Positions 35,846 through 45,066 of a stretch of DNA of 64,000 bases are shown here, in pieces. Origin of the DNA: Niastella populi (GTDB lineage Bacteria; Bacteroidota; Bacteroidia; Chitinophagales; Chitinophagaceae); contig NZ_LWBP01000001.1 of NCBI RefSeq assembly GCF_002078015.1, forward strand, positions 372,001 to 436,000, written 5' to 3'. Made by a program: the position numbers and the translations under genes. Position 1 is the first letter of the stretch; every line of letters starts with the position of its first letter. Below the pieces are notes generated by a model. That model saw only the letters and a list, made by a program, of their open reading frames with translations. It made no database searches and was not told where the DNA came from.

Positions 35846-38689
35846 TTATCCGTTTTGCAGTGCGCTGATGTTGCCAAGCACTTTTTTCAGATTGATGCCT
35901 TTGCCCAATACGGGTTTGAATATATCGCCAACTTCCCTGGCGCGGCTATACATATTTGCAATAGTAAAATCACTGATCTGCAATCCCTTTCTAACTTCAT
36001 CCCAATGCAGGGGAGCTGATGCCGTTGCGCCGGGTTTGGGCCGTAACGAGTAAGGCGCCGCTATCGTTTGTATCGACCGGTTCTGTAAATAATCGAGGTA
36101 TATTTTATTTTTTCTTTTGGCCGGGCTTCGTTCAAGACTGGTAAAAGAAGGCATTTCATGATGCGCCAGCGTTACCAGCAGCTCTGCCAGTTGTCTCGAT
36201 TGATCGTAATCATAGGCCGCACCCAGCGGAATGTAAATATGCAAACCGGTAGAGCCCGAGGTTTTGCACCAGGTATCTACCCCAAGGTCGGCTGTCAATT
36301 GTTTTATTACCTGTGCGGCTTCAATTACCTGGTCAAAAGTAATTTTGCCATCGGGATCGAGGTCAATCACACACCAGGTAGGATTATCAGGTTTTTTTGT
36401 TGTACTGTGCCAGGGGTTCATTTCAATACAACCGAGGTTGGCCATGTACAGCAGTGATGCTTCATCAACGCAAACCAGGTATTGTTTTTTCTCACCATCC
36501 GATTCGCTTACGTAATCGTGTTTTTCTATCCAGTCGGCTACTTTGCCGGTAACATCTTTCTGATAAAAGCTGGGTTTGTTGATTCCATTGGGAAAACGGT
36601 TCATCGATTGCGGCCTGTCTTTCATATATGGCAGCATAAAGGGCGCTATACGCTCGTAATAGTTCAGCATCTCGCGTTTGGTGATCTTTTCTGCCGGCCA
36701 GTAAATTTTATCGAGATTGGTAAAGGTGAGCTCCTTTTTATTGATGATGACCACCTGTTCTTTTTCGGTATCGTTCAAAAAACCATCCGGTAACGGGGCG
36801 GCTTTTGTCGAAGTCTTTTTGGTAGTTGTTTTTTTGCTTTGAGCCTTCTTCGTTTCGCGTTCCGCTTTTGCAGTTGAGCGTTTTGCGGTTTTAGCTGCGG
36901 TTTTCTTTGTTGCTGTTTTCGTTTTCATCTTTTTACTGGCATGTGTTTGGTGGCCTGATGCGGTTTCTTCTTCAACTTCCTCTACCGCCCTGGAGGTGTG
37001 AACGGCTTTTTCTTTATGAACGTCTTTGGCGTTTTTGTCTTCCCGCAAACCCATAAATATAGGTTGACGAAGAATGTTGTCCTTTGTCCACTCGGAGAAC
37101 TTTACCTCACAAACCAATACCGGTTTTACCCAGGTACAGGGCATATTGGTTTTTGGTTTTTTATCGAACGGGGTGGTTGGCGTAATTAAAGGTTTCAGTT
37201 TTTTATAAACCGCGGCCAGTGATTGTTCTGTAAAACCCGAACCGGTATGGCCTACATAGATCAGTTTGTTTTTTTCATAAACCCCTAACACGAGCGCACC
37301 GAAATGACTACGGCTTCCACGGGTTTCGGTAAAACCGCCGATCACTACTTCCTGGCGTTGGTTGGTTTTTATTTTTAACCACTGTTTGGTACGAATGGTG
37401 GGGGTATACCGACTTACTTTCGCCTTGGCAATAATGCCTTCGAGTCCCTGCTCCGTTGCCGCTGTGAAGAATTGTTCGCCGGCCTTTTCAACATGATCGC
37501 TGTACCTGACCATGGCATGTTCGGGCAAAACCTGTTGTAAAATACTTTTACGTTCATATAATGGAAGCTCCATGAGGTTATAACCGTTGAGCCACAAAAT
37601 GTCGAAAACATAATACACCAGTTCACCCTTGCCGCTCTTTTGCCATTGTTGCAACAATTGAAACTCGCTTTTACCTTCCTCATTGAGGGCGACGATCTCG
37701 CCATCGAACACGGCTTCCATGTTCAGTTCCTGCAAAGCTTCTACAACAGGATGGAATTTACTATTGAATGAAAGGTTCTTTCTCGACATGATGGTTATGT
37801 CGTTGCCATGGAGGTAGGAGACGGCGCGATAGCCATCATATTTTATTTCAAACAGCCAGTCCGTATCATCGAACGGGCCGTCGGTGAGGGTGGCCAGCAT
37901 GGGAATAATATTCTTTGGCATTGGCGTGCGTTCACCCAGTTTCAGCAGGTTTTCTACTGCGGCCGGAACTTTTTTTTTAATTGTTTTCTTTTTTGCAGCG
38001 GTGGTTGATCTTTTAGCGGCGCTCTTTGTTTTGGCGGCTGTTTTCCTGCTGGCGGTTAAACTGCTTTTTTTAGTGCCGGCACTTTTTCTGTTGCTTTGCC
38101 ATTCGTTGGTGCTTTCTTTGGCCACCTGTTCGAGCTTTAGCCCCGATTGTACAGATCTGTCTTTTTTTGTGATATCTGTCGTAGTGGCGTATTTATCGCG
38201 TTTTTTGATCAGCAGCCAGGCGTTGTCTTCACTGCTTTTCATGTGTACCAGTGCGAAATCGCCTTTTAGTTTTTTTCCCGTTAGCCTGATCTTTAGATCG
38301 CCCTTATGTAGTTGCGCCAGCAGGTGTTTTTCCGATTTGCTGGCATCGCCTTCAAACTCCATGGGTTCGTAGGTGCCCTCATCCCAAACGATAACGGTAC
38401 CGGCGCCATAATTGCCGGGCGGAATAATGCCTTCAAAGTCCTTATAATCGTAAGGATGGTCTTCTACCATCATGGCCAGCCGTTTGTCGTCAGGATTCAT
38501 GGAAGGGCCTTTGGGAACGGCCCATGATTTCAACACGCCTTCCATTTCGAGGCGGAAATCATAATGCAGGCGCGAAGCGTCGTGTTTCTGAACAACAAAA
38601 TGCAGGGCGCCGGGGGTGGACTTCTTTTTACCTTCCGGCTCCGGCGTTTGACTGAATGATCTTTTCTTTTTGTATTTGGCAAGACTCAT
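35846..38689 (-). CDS. ligD: DNA ligase D (multifunctional NHEJ enzyme: PE, LIG and POL domains)
   Basis: 947 residues. The 3'-phosphoesterase domain is at about 25-190 (LHFVVQKHDASRLHYDFRLE, VEDHPYDYKDFEGIIPPGNY). The ATP-dependent ligase domain at about 255-560 has the nucleotidylated Lys283 in FEIKYDGYRA. The primase-polymerase domain is at about 650-930 (WPAEKITKREMLNYYE, WCVIDLDPDG with the metal-binding Asp pair). Two Lys/Ala/Thr-rich linkers, about 205-245 and 590-645, look like histone H1 tails. The enzyme trims, fills and joins broken ends with Ku. The order PE-LIG-POL is like the Pseudomonas enzyme. It converges with the 164-residue gene with an 8-bp gap. Confidence 0.97.
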   Translation of the reverse strand: MSLAKYKKKRSFSQTPEPEGKKKSTPGALHFVVQKHDASRLHYDFRLEMEGVLKSWAVPKGPSMNPDDKRLAMMVEDHPYDYKDFEGIIPPGNYGAGTVIVWDEGTYEPMEFEGDASKSEKHLLAQLHKGDLKIRLTGKKLKGDFALVHMKSSEDNAWLLIKKRDKYATTTDITKKDRSVQSGLKLEQVAKESTNEWQSNRKSAGTKKSSLTASRKTAAKTKSAAKRSTTAAKKKTIKKKVPAAVENLLKLGERTPMPKNIIPMLATLTDGPFDDTDWLFEIKYDGYRAVSYLHGNDITIMSRKNLSFNSKFHPVVEALQELNMEAVFDGEIVALNEEGKSEFQLLQQWQKSGKGELVYYVFDILWLNGYNLMELPLYERKSILQQVLPEHAMVRYSDHVEKAGEQFFTAATEQGLEGIIAKAKVSRYTPTIRTKQWLKIKTNQRQEVVIGGFTETRGSRSHFGALVLGVYEKNKLIYVGHTGSGFTEQSLAAVYKKLKPLITPTTPFDKKPKTNMPCTWVKPVLVCEVKFSEWTKDNILRQPIFMGLREDKNAKDVHKEKAVHTSRAVEEVEEETASGHQTHASKKMKTKTATKKTAAKTAKRSTAKAERETKKAQSKKTTTKKTSTKAAPLPDGFLNDTEKEQVVIINKKELTFTNLDKIYWPAEKITKREMLNYYERIAPFMLPYMKDRPQSMNRFPNGINKPSFYQKDVTGKVADWIEKHDYVSESDGEKKQYLVCVDEASLLYMANLGCIEMNPWHSTTKKPDNPTWCVIDLDPDGKITFDQVIEAAQVIKQLTADLGVDTWCKTSGSTGLHIYIPLGAAYDYDQSRQLAELLVTLAHHEMPSFTSLERSPAKRKNKIYLDYLQNRSIQTIAAPYSLRPKPGATASAPLHWDEVRKGLQISDFTIANMYSRAREVGDIFKPVLGKGINLKKVLGNISALQNG

Positions 38690-38695
38690 TTATCT

Positions 38696-38745
38696 GGTTT
38701 GTTGTTTGTTGTTTGTGGTTTGTGGTTTGTGGTTAGCGCCTTATC
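38696..38745. repeat. Word repeat (GTTTGTTGTTTGTGG) before ligD
   Basis: Tandem TTTGTGG/TTTGTTG words lie just upstream of the ligD start. Unlike most other blocks this one is on the 5' side of the gene. Confidence 0.5.
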
Positions 38746-38868
38746 CGGGGCTCGCTATAAGCTTTGCGCCTCAAATATTACCTAAAGCAACTTCAGAACC
38801 CGGTAACCATGTATTTCACTTTTTAATTTTTCATTTCCCCGCATTTCCTTCTTTATTCGGCATTGTAC

Positions 38869-38951
38869 ATGCCGACGCTTTCGGTCGGCATCTCTGACGG
38901 AGTCTGATACTTGTCAGAGTCGTCAGACCCGACAAGCAGAGCTTCGTCGGG
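38869..38951. other. Three consecutive hairpins upstream of ligD
   Basis: ATGCCGAC (38869-38876) pairs with GTCGGCAT (38884-38891). TCTGAC (38893-38898) pairs with GTCAGA at 38913-38918 or 38922-38927. CCCGAC plus AAGC (38928-38937) pairs with GCTT plus GTCGGG (38941-38951). This dense structured segment could be an RNA element, a mobile short repeat or a terminator cluster. Confidence 0.45.
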
Positions 38952-38963
38952 ATTCGATATTCG

Positions 38964-39923
38964 TTATTTGAAAAACGATAATAAGATCTGTTTATACTGC
39001 CCCGGATCCTGTATATGCGGAATATGGCCAATGCCCGGCATTTCCATCAACAACGCATTGGGTAATTGTTCTTTTGTTTGTTTAGCCAGGGCGGGATATT
39101 GTCCGTATTTATTTTTATCGTCATCGCTCAGCAGGGCTTTGCCAACAATGGTCCTGTCTTCGGTACCAATTACCAGCAGGGTAGGCGCGCTGATGCGGTC
39201 CCACTCGTAGCATACAGGTTCCTCGTAGATCATCTGGTAAGTGACGGCGTTTATACGGGCAATACGGGGAAACTCAGGGTTATCGAGCGCATCGGCCTGC
39301 GCCTGCACATACTGCTCGTATTCCTGTTTCCATTGGGGGTAATAACTTTGCTGATATTTTTTATACGATTCGTAGGTGGCGCTTATTTCCTTTTTATATA
39401 ACTGATCGGTGGTTTGGTAGGGAACAAATCGTTTGTAATCTTCCAGCCCGATCGGGTTTTCCAGAACCAGCTTTTCCACCTTTCCGGGGTAGGTCATGGT
39501 AAAACGTGCTGCCAGCATGCCGCCCATGGAATGGCCCACCAAATATACTTTCTCTATTTTTAGTGAATCGAGCAATTTGTTCATAGCATAGGCAAGCAGG
39601 TGAAAGCTGTAATGCAGATCAGGTTTATCAGAACGTCCCCAGCCGGGTTGGTCGGGAACGATCACGCGGTAACCCGCTTTTACCAGAAAAGCCATTACGT
39701 CTTTCCAGTAATACCCGTTGAAATTCTTACCATGAAAAAGCAGTACCGTTTTGTTGACGGGTGTATCGGGTTTTGCATCCATATATGCGATTTGCACCGG
39801 TTTGCTTTCGAGGGTTATATTGAATTTTTGAACGGGGTAGGGATATTCTACCTGTGCCTGTGTAATAAGTATCGTGAACAGGCAAAATACCATCATGAGG
39901 TATTTGGAAAAATTATGCAACAT
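38964..39923 (-). CDS. Exported alpha/beta hydrolase
   Basis: 319 residues with a hydrophobic leader (MLHNFSKYLMMVFCLFTILI, cleavage near TQAQ). HGKNFNGYYW is the oxyanion region, Ser132 in GHSMGG the nucleophile, and the likely His lies in GIGHIPHIQ. An Asp in IGTEDRTIVG completes a plausible triad. The family includes esterases, haloalkane dehalogenase-like and prolyl aminopeptidase-like enzymes; the substrate is unknown. It likely acts in the periplasm. It is a single gene upstream of no obvious partner. Confidence 0.88.
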   Translation of the reverse strand: MLHNFSKYLMMVFCLFTILITQAQVEYPYPVQKFNITLESKPVQIAYMDAKPDTPVNKTVLLFHGKNFNGYYWKDVMAFLVKAGYRVIVPDQPGWGRSDKPDLHYSFHLLAYAMNKLLDSLKIEKVYLVGHSMGGMLAARFTMTYPGKVEKLVLENPIGLEDYKRFVPYQTTDQLYKKEISATYESYKKYQQSYYPQWKQEYEQYVQAQADALDNPEFPRIARINAVTYQMIYEEPVCYEWDRISAPTLLVIGTEDRTIVGKALLSDDDKNKYGQYPALAKQTKEQLPNALLMEMPGIGHIPHIQDPGQYKQILLSFFK

Positions 39924-39937
39924 GAAACTAAAGATTG

Positions 39938-39957
39938 ATGCATGAAGTTACATGCAT
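39938..39957. promoter_or_regulatory. Inverted repeat upstream of the hydrolase gene
   Basis: ATGCATG (39938-39944) and CATGCAT (39951-39957), spacer 6 nt, about 15-34 bp before the hydrolase ATG. It could be an operator or a leader hairpin. Confidence 0.3.
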
Positions 39958-40079
39958 TGGGTGACCGTTGGATTTTTTCGGATATTTTAACAGTATAGTA
40001 AGGGGCAAAACAATCTTGTTTGTAGGCTGATGGCCTGCATGGTTCCTGCGGGTAGCGCTATATTTCTACGGGGTAGGAT

Positions 40080-40346
40080 TTAGGGATTGTTGGGATCGGT
40101 TGCAATTTTTTCTTTCACATGCTCTATCACTTCATTCAGCTCACGGGGATCCATAATTGTTTGCTGATGTGCAACTTCATATTGATTGAACAATACATCG
40201 CCTCCTTGTGTAATGGTGAACAGGTAATTACCCTTTGAGAACACATCGAAAACGATCATGTCGCCAAAATCCCTTTCCTTGATCTCGCAGGTTACCGTGT
40301 TGCCATTGACCTTAAGGTCCAGTGTTTTTGTTTGCAATTCTTCCAT
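40080..40346 (-). CDS. Small protein of unknown function (about 88 residues)
   Basis: MEELQTKTLDLKVNGNTVTC, then a compact alpha/beta-like region and an acidic helical end (EVIEHVKEKIATDPNNP). I used the ATG at 40346, three codons inside the longest frame, as it keeps the family-like start; the longer form is equally possible. No signal peptide. The family is unknown to me. Confidence 0.6.
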   Translation of the reverse strand: MEELQTKTLDLKVNGNTVTCEIKERDFGDMIVFDVFSKGNYLFTITQGGDVLFNQYEVAHQQTIMDPRELNEVIEHVKEKIATDPNNP

Positions 40347-40419
40347 AACCGGCAATGTTTAAGTTAAAAATAAGCGCACGGGTTCAGTTATAATTATCAA
40401 TTGTTTGCGGGAATCAGGT

Positions 40420-40767
40420 TTAATGGAAAATGGCTTGTTCATCACGTTCCTGTACCGGAATCCTTTTTATAAGATCATCGTAGTTGTCAACCTCATTATG
40501 GGTAGTATATGCACCATAAGCATCCATGCTGTAACCCATAGTGCCGTCGTGGGCCTGTATGAGATATACGATGGAGGAGTCGCCAGGATCGGACTGACCT
40601 TCAAAACGATAGGTTTTTATAATGGTCAGGTCTTCCGGTCTGTAGAATTTTCCATTGGTGGTAGTGAATCCATCGTTCTTAGGCGTAAATTCATTATCGT
40701 TATGTTGAAGTCTTAATTTTTCCAATATTGCGGTAAGGGTTGTCATTTCTGAAGGCTTCGTTTCCAT
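40420..40767 (-). CDS. Small conserved protein of unknown role
   Basis: About 115 residues starting at METKPSEMTTLTAILEKLRL. The core FYRPEDLTIIKTYRFEG, DPGDSSIVYLIQAHDGTMGY and SMDAYGAYTTHNEVD recalls a roughly 100-residue family in Bacteroidota that is sometimes labelled phosphoribosylpyrophosphate synthetase, a label I think is wrong because the PRPP-binding motif is absent. The start was set at 40767; the 37 residues before it in the longer frame look like non-coding leader. Soluble, role unknown. Confidence 0.65.
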   Translation of the reverse strand: METKPSEMTTLTAILEKLRLQHNDNEFTPKNDGFTTTNGKFYRPEDLTIIKTYRFEGQSDPGDSSIVYLIQAHDGTMGYSMDAYGAYTTHNEVDNYDDLIKRIPVQERDEQAIFH

Positions 40768-41154
40768 AAACAAGTTTTTAAATGAAGAAATAATCAGCTG
40801 TCGTTGAATACCAATCTGGTACTGCGAGCTATAGTATATTTCAAAAACCTGTGCCAACCTGTGGTAGCTGAACTCCATGTTTTTGACTGAATAAAGCTAC
40901 GTATCGGCCGCCGGTGCCGGTTGTTTTGTTGAAGCGGATAAGGGTTTATGGAAATATTTCCACACGGCAGCCCGTTAAAAGCCTGTGCTTTCACAAACGA
41001 CGGATTATCAGTATAATTTAAAAACGACCGTTGCTGGCACAGTAATTTTAATACTTATTAAGAGCGATAATTTTTTCCTTCTGGCAATTACCCTCTTTAG
41101 GAGAGAAGTAAGATGGCCGGATACGAAAGTACAATGGGAAAAAAATATCACGAG

Positions 41155-41179
41155 CCCCGGGTAAAACCGGGGTTTTTTT
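41155..41179 (+). terminator. Intrinsic terminator or attenuator in the leader of the DUF3175 gene
   Basis: CCCCGG (41155-41160) pairs with CCGGGG (41167-41172) and seven T follow at 41173-41179. There is no + strand gene upstream in this divergent region, so a transcript that starts within 40.8-41.1 kb would meet it before reaching the DUF3175 start at 41216. Confidence 0.6.
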
Positions 41180-41215
41180 ATTGGTATTCCTGTTGCATCA
41201 CGTTTGGGAAAATTT

Positions 41216-41620
41216 ATGGCAACAGTTGTAAAGAAAAAGAAGGGAAGGGCCGCAACCACGAAAAAAAGATCTTCTCCCCGAAAAAAAACATCCACCGCAC
41301 GAAAGACAGCAGGCAAAAGAACTGCCACCAGCAAAAAGACCACGCCAAAAAAGAAATGGTCGCGCCGGGTAATGCAAACCAGCGATGCGCTTGATCTGGA
41401 ATCGGGGGTTTTCAAATCGACCGATCCTAAAAAGATCGCGCGGTCGTTAAAGCGGTCTGCCGAAAAAAGCAAACGAAAAAAGGGAACACCCTTTCAGTCG
41501 GCCATGTCTATGCTGAATTTTTACATCAACCGGGCTGGTAAACAATTAACGGCCAAAGAAAAGCAGCCGCTGGAGAAAGCGAAACCCGAACTGCGCAAAC
41601 TGTTCGGCAGGGAGGAATAG
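41216..41620 (+). CDS. DUF3175 protein with histone H1-like N-terminal tail
   Basis: About 134 residues. The first ~50 are Lys/Arg/Thr/Ala rich (KKKGRAATTKKRSSPRKKTS), like histone H1 tails. The DUF3175 core follows: KWSRRVMQTSDALDLESG, DPKKIARSLKRSAE, AMSMLNFYINRAGK and AKPELRKLFG. I start at the ATG at 41216 rather than the TTG at 41204. It probably binds DNA and may be linked to the nearby Ku/LigD pathway, given the similar tails in LigD; that link is inference. Confidence 0.85.
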   Translation: MATVVKKKKGRAATTKKRSSPRKKTSTARKTAGKRTATSKKTTPKKKWSRRVMQTSDALDLESGVFKSTDPKKIARSLKRSAEKSKRKKGTPFQSAMSMLNFYINRAGKQLTAKEKQPLEKAKPELRKLFGREE

Positions 41621-41674
41621 AACCATTTGGAAGGGTAAACGTTAATTAGTAGCTAACGATTGTTAGTAATGCCA

Positions 41675-41682
41675 TATCTTTG
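41675..41682 (+). promoter_or_regulatory. -7 element of the thiolase gene
   Basis: TATCTTTG is a perfect TAnnTTTG match about 41 bp before the ATG. No convincing -33 TTG. CTAACGATTGTTAG at 41654-41667 is a small palindrome just upstream. Confidence 0.45.
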
Positions 41683-41723
41683 CCTGTAACAGAACCCTGA
41701 TCTTAAAAAACAGCACTTACGAT

Positions 41724-42908
41724 ATGAACAAAAAAGAGGTGTATATTATTTCAGCCGTTCGAACGCCTATGGGCAGCTTTGGCGGCGGTTTAAAAGATTT
41801 TACTGCTACTAAACTGGGCGCCATTGCCATAAAGGCTGCACTGGAAAAGGCCGGGCTGCAGCCGAACCAGGTACAGGATGTATTGATGGGTTGTGTTATA
41901 CAGGCCAACCTGGGCCAGGCGCCTGCCCGCCAGGCGGCAAAATATGCCGGTTTGCCCGATGAGGTCAATTGTACAACTGTAAACAAAGTTTGTGCAAGCG
42001 GTATGAAAGCCATTGCACAGGCAGCGCAAAGCATAGCACTGGGCGATGCCGATATTGTGGTAGCCGGTGGTATGGAAAGTATGAGCAATGTGCCGTTCTA
42101 TGTAGATAGCATGCGGTGGGGAAACAAATACGGCAATAGCAACCTTATTGACGGGTTGGCAAAAGATGGCCTTACCGATGTGTATAACGGACAGGCGATG
42201 GGTAATGCGGCAGAGCTTTGCGCAAAGGAATGTGGTATTTCGCGAAACGATCAGGATGCATTTGCCATTGAAAGTTATAAACGCAGCCAGGCAGCCTGGG
42301 CCGATGGAAAGTTTGCCGATGAGGTGGTGCCGGTTGAAATTCCGCAACGCAAGGGCGATGCCATTAAATTTTTTAAAGACGAAGAGCCTTTTAATGTAAA
42401 GTTTGATAAAATACCGGAGCTGAAACCCGCTTTTCAGAAAGATGGAACGGTAACAGCGGCCAATGCCAGTACCATGAATGATGGGGCGGCAGCGTTGGTT
42501 TTGATGAGTAAGGAAAAAGCTGATGAACTGGGATTGAAGCCAATTGCAAAAATTATCTCCTATGCCGATGCTGAGCAGGCGCCGGACTGGTTTACCACTA
42601 CGCCTGCGATAGCGGTGCCCAAAGCGGTGGCAAAAGCCGGTTTGAAAATGACCGATATTGATTATTGGGAATTGAACGAAGCATTTGCAGTGGTGGGAAT
42701 AGAAAATTCCAAACGAATGAAACTTGACCCCGCAAAAGTAAATGTGCATGGAGGGGCTGTTTCGTTGGGGCATCCGTTAGGAGCCAGTGGGGCGCGCATT
42801 ATCGTTACCCTCATCAATGTGTTGAAGCATAATAAAGGGAAATATGGTGCAGCAGGTATTTGTAATGGCGGTGGCGGCGCCTCGGCCATGGTGATAGAAA
42901 ATATGTAA
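41724..42908 (+). CDS. atoB: Acetyl-CoA C-acetyltransferase (thiolase)
   Basis: A 394-residue thiolase that joins or splits acyl-CoA units. The acylated Cys90 lies in VCASGMKA, His350 in SLGHPLGASG and the second Cys380 in GICNGGGGAS. The start MNKKEVYIISAVRTPMGSFG is typical of biosynthetic-type thiolases. No beta-oxidation genes are adjacent, so acetoacetyl-CoA chemistry or fatty-acid degradation cannot be told apart. It carries its own promoter element and a strong terminator, so it is a single-gene unit. Confidence 0.95.
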   Translation: MNKKEVYIISAVRTPMGSFGGGLKDFTATKLGAIAIKAALEKAGLQPNQVQDVLMGCVIQANLGQAPARQAAKYAGLPDEVNCTTVNKVCASGMKAIAQAAQSIALGDADIVVAGGMESMSNVPFYVDSMRWGNKYGNSNLIDGLAKDGLTDVYNGQAMGNAAELCAKECGISRNDQDAFAIESYKRSQAAWADGKFADEVVPVEIPQRKGDAIKFFKDEEPFNVKFDKIPELKPAFQKDGTVTAANASTMNDGAAALVLMSKEKADELGLKPIAKIISYADAEQAPDWFTTTPAIAVPKAVAKAGLKMTDIDYWELNEAFAVVGIENSKRMKLDPAKVNVHGGAVSLGHPLGASGARIIVTLINVLKHNKGKYGAAGICNGGGGASAMVIENM

Positions 42909-42925
42909 ACGAACTTTTTTGAATA

Positions 42926-42963
42926 ATGAACAAGCCTCCCGGTACGTCGGGAGGCTTGTTCAT
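42926..42963. terminator. Strong bidirectional terminator after the thiolase
   Basis: A perfect 16-bp stem (42926-42941 with 42948-42963) with a 6-nt loop, then T-rich sequence. It lies between convergent genes. Confidence 0.88.
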
Positions 42964-42971
42964 TTTATGTA

Positions 42972-43691
42972 TTATTTTGAACTGAGGTCTGCCCGGTAGG
43001 AGAGCATTTCAGCCCAGCTTTTTTCAACAAACTGTTGAACGGCGGCAAGATATTCGTTGTAACCGTTATCGCTGTATTCGGCTTTATATCTTTCCATAAA
43101 GGGTTTGCGAAATCCGGGGTCTCTTTCTTTCCAGCCGGTTTTATAGCGGAATACCAGTACGATCTGGGTGGGGCCCGAACCTGATACCTGGTATACGGCC
43201 ACCGGTTCATTGCTTTTTTGCCAGATCACTTTTATCTTTTTTATAATGGCAATAATGGTATCGGCATAACCCTGTTTGGGGAAGACATGGGTGATGGCCA
43301 TTTTTTCAGAGAACTCGAGTAAGGGAACGGAGCTAAGATCTTCGCGGTAAACCGAAAAACCCTGCATACCCTGGCCGGTGGTAAAGGGGGCAATGTTGGT
43401 GTTCCAGTCTGTTGTATGTTCTTTACTGATGTCTTTTCGCTCGTCGAGCTGGGCCCAGGAGTTAGGGCCCTCCGTTACATGATAGGCGCCGGCATCGGGA
43501 CCGGAAAGAATTTCATATGTACGCCATTTCCATTCACCGGTGTGGAATTTTTGTGCATGAGCGGCCAGTGCTTTTTCGAACTCGGTTATTTTTTCAGGTT
43601 TGGGAAATACCCTGAAGGTGCTTACAACGGTCTTTGACTGGCTCACCCCGATGCAGGGCATCAACAGCCAACAGAGAAAGAGGGTTCTCAT
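42972..43691 (-). CDS. Secreted protein of unknown function
   Basis: 239 residues with a signal peptide (MRTLFLCWLLMPCIGVSQ). The mature part shows two similar halves (KTVVSTFRVFPKPEKITEFE and MAITHVFPKQGYADTIIAII), suggesting a duplicated dimeric alpha/beta-barrel fold such as that of ABM-like proteins, but no active-site motif is clear. Possibly a secreted binding or stress protein. It is a single gene. Confidence 0.65.
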   Translation of the reverse strand: MRTLFLCWLLMPCIGVSQSKTVVSTFRVFPKPEKITEFEKALAAHAQKFHTGEWKWRTYEILSGPDAGAYHVTEGPNSWAQLDERKDISKEHTTDWNTNIAPFTTGQGMQGFSVYREDLSSVPLLEFSEKMAITHVFPKQGYADTIIAIIKKIKVIWQKSNEPVAVYQVSGSGPTQIVLVFRYKTGWKERDPGFRKPFMERYKAEYSDNGYNEYLAAVQQFVEKSWAEMLSYRADLSSK

Positions 43692-43849
43692 GTTTTAGCA
43701 GTTTAAGTTAATTAATTAGTAGAAGAGAGATCAGGGAAGGAGTAGGGATATAGGTAAAGGATATTGAAAAGGTACAAAGAATATATGGCAGGAAAAAATG
43801 ATATAAATCAATGTGGTGTTGGATTATAGATCAATAATACATTTGCAGT

Positions 43850-44368
43850 ATGAATGAGATTCAGGTAAGGGAAGCGACTACGGCGGATGCTGAACTGATA
43901 GCAACGCTCAGCCGGCAAACGTTTTATGATGCATTTGCCGGTGATAATACAGAAGCAGATATGGACAAGTTTATGAATGAAACTTTTACCCGCGAGAAGT
44001 TGATGAAGGAAGTAGGCGCTACAGGCAATACATTTTTACTGGCATATGATGGTGATGAAGCGGTAGGATATGCACGGGTTCGCGAAACCACGAATCCGTT
44101 ATTGGTAGAAGGCGGGGAAGCATTGGAGATTGCCCGTATTTATGCGGAACAAAAAAGTATCGGAAAGGGCGTGGGCAAAGCCCTGATGGAGCGATGTATT
44201 GAGCTCGCCCGGCAAAAGAATGTACCGGTTATCTGGCTGGGCGTATGGGAAAAGAATGCAAAGGCCATTGCGTTTTATACGAAGTGGGGATTTGAAAAGT
44301 TCAGTGAACATGTTTTTATGCTGGGAAATGATCCGCAAACGGACTGGCTGATGAAGAAAATGTTGTAA
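43850..44368 (+). CDS. GNAT-family N-acetyltransferase
   Basis: A 172-residue acetyl-CoA-dependent acyltransferase. It starts MNEIQVREATTADAELIATL. The acetyl-CoA site is visible as EIARIYAEQKSIGKGVGKAL (motif A) with NAKAIAFYTKWGFEKFSEHVF in the C-terminal half. The acceptor could be an amine, a protein or an antibiotic. No clear neighbour gives a hint. A hairpin follows. Confidence 0.9.
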   Translation: MNEIQVREATTADAELIATLSRQTFYDAFAGDNTEADMDKFMNETFTREKLMKEVGATGNTFLLAYDGDEAVGYARVRETTNPLLVEGGEALEIARIYAEQKSIGKGVGKALMERCIELARQKNVPVIWLGVWEKNAKAIAFYTKWGFEKFSEHVFMLGNDPQTDWLMKKML

Positions 44369-44380
44369 GATAAAAAATAG

Positions 44381-44402
44381 CCCGCCGATAGATATCGGCG
44401 GG
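44381..44402 (+). terminator. Hairpin after the GNAT gene
   Basis: CCCGCCGATA (44381-44390) pairs with TATCGGCGGG (44393-44402). It is A-rich before and lacks a full T tract after, so termination in the + direction is moderate. Confidence 0.6.
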
Positions 44403-45066
44403 GCATATCAACATACTAAACATGGGACCTGAGGTAATACTGTGATAAGCCATGCCTGTTACATCTTTCTATATGACATGATCCTTTACATAAAACCATA
44501 CACTTTTTATTGACATGCTTATTTCAGCAGACCTATAGCCCGTGTTCTTGTACAGATATGGAAACCATGAATGAACAACACATATAAACACACACCAAAA
44601 TAATTTATAACACTTACGGAGGTTGAACCGATGACAGGTTAATGCTGAATGTTTATGCAGGGTACAGATGGGGGTTGTAGTATTGCTCAACATGAGAAGA
44701 TGTACGGCTTTACAGCAGGGCATAACACTTCATTAACACGGATAACCGTACTATTTTGATTATGGATTTTAAGCCCACTATGAGCAATTTTACAACACCG
44801 TTCGGAGGGGAATTGTTTCAGTAGCAAATACGGTTAAATAATGTTTGATAATGGTTAATGGCAATACGCTTGTGAATGTCGTCAGGAAATTGTTACAGTA
44901 TAGATTGCACTGATTTGATTAAATAACATAGTTATACAGTTACGGATGCTTTTAGGCGATCATTGCAGCATACGATACAGTTCTGTACCAGTACAGGTAG
45001 TAAAACAGCTTTGTAGGCTACCGGGTTAAGTTTTTCGATAAAACCGCACCGGCCCTGACTGCTGAC
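44403..45066. other. 664-bp gap without a supported gene
   Basis: AT-rich sequence with no convincing frame, hairpin or repeat. It is one of the longest gene-free stretches and separates the GNAT gene from the 3' end of ssb. Confidence 0.4.

Noticed and set aside
41790-42773. 327-codon minus-strand open frame inside the thiolase
   Set aside because: Antisense to a clear thiolase with intact active-site residues.
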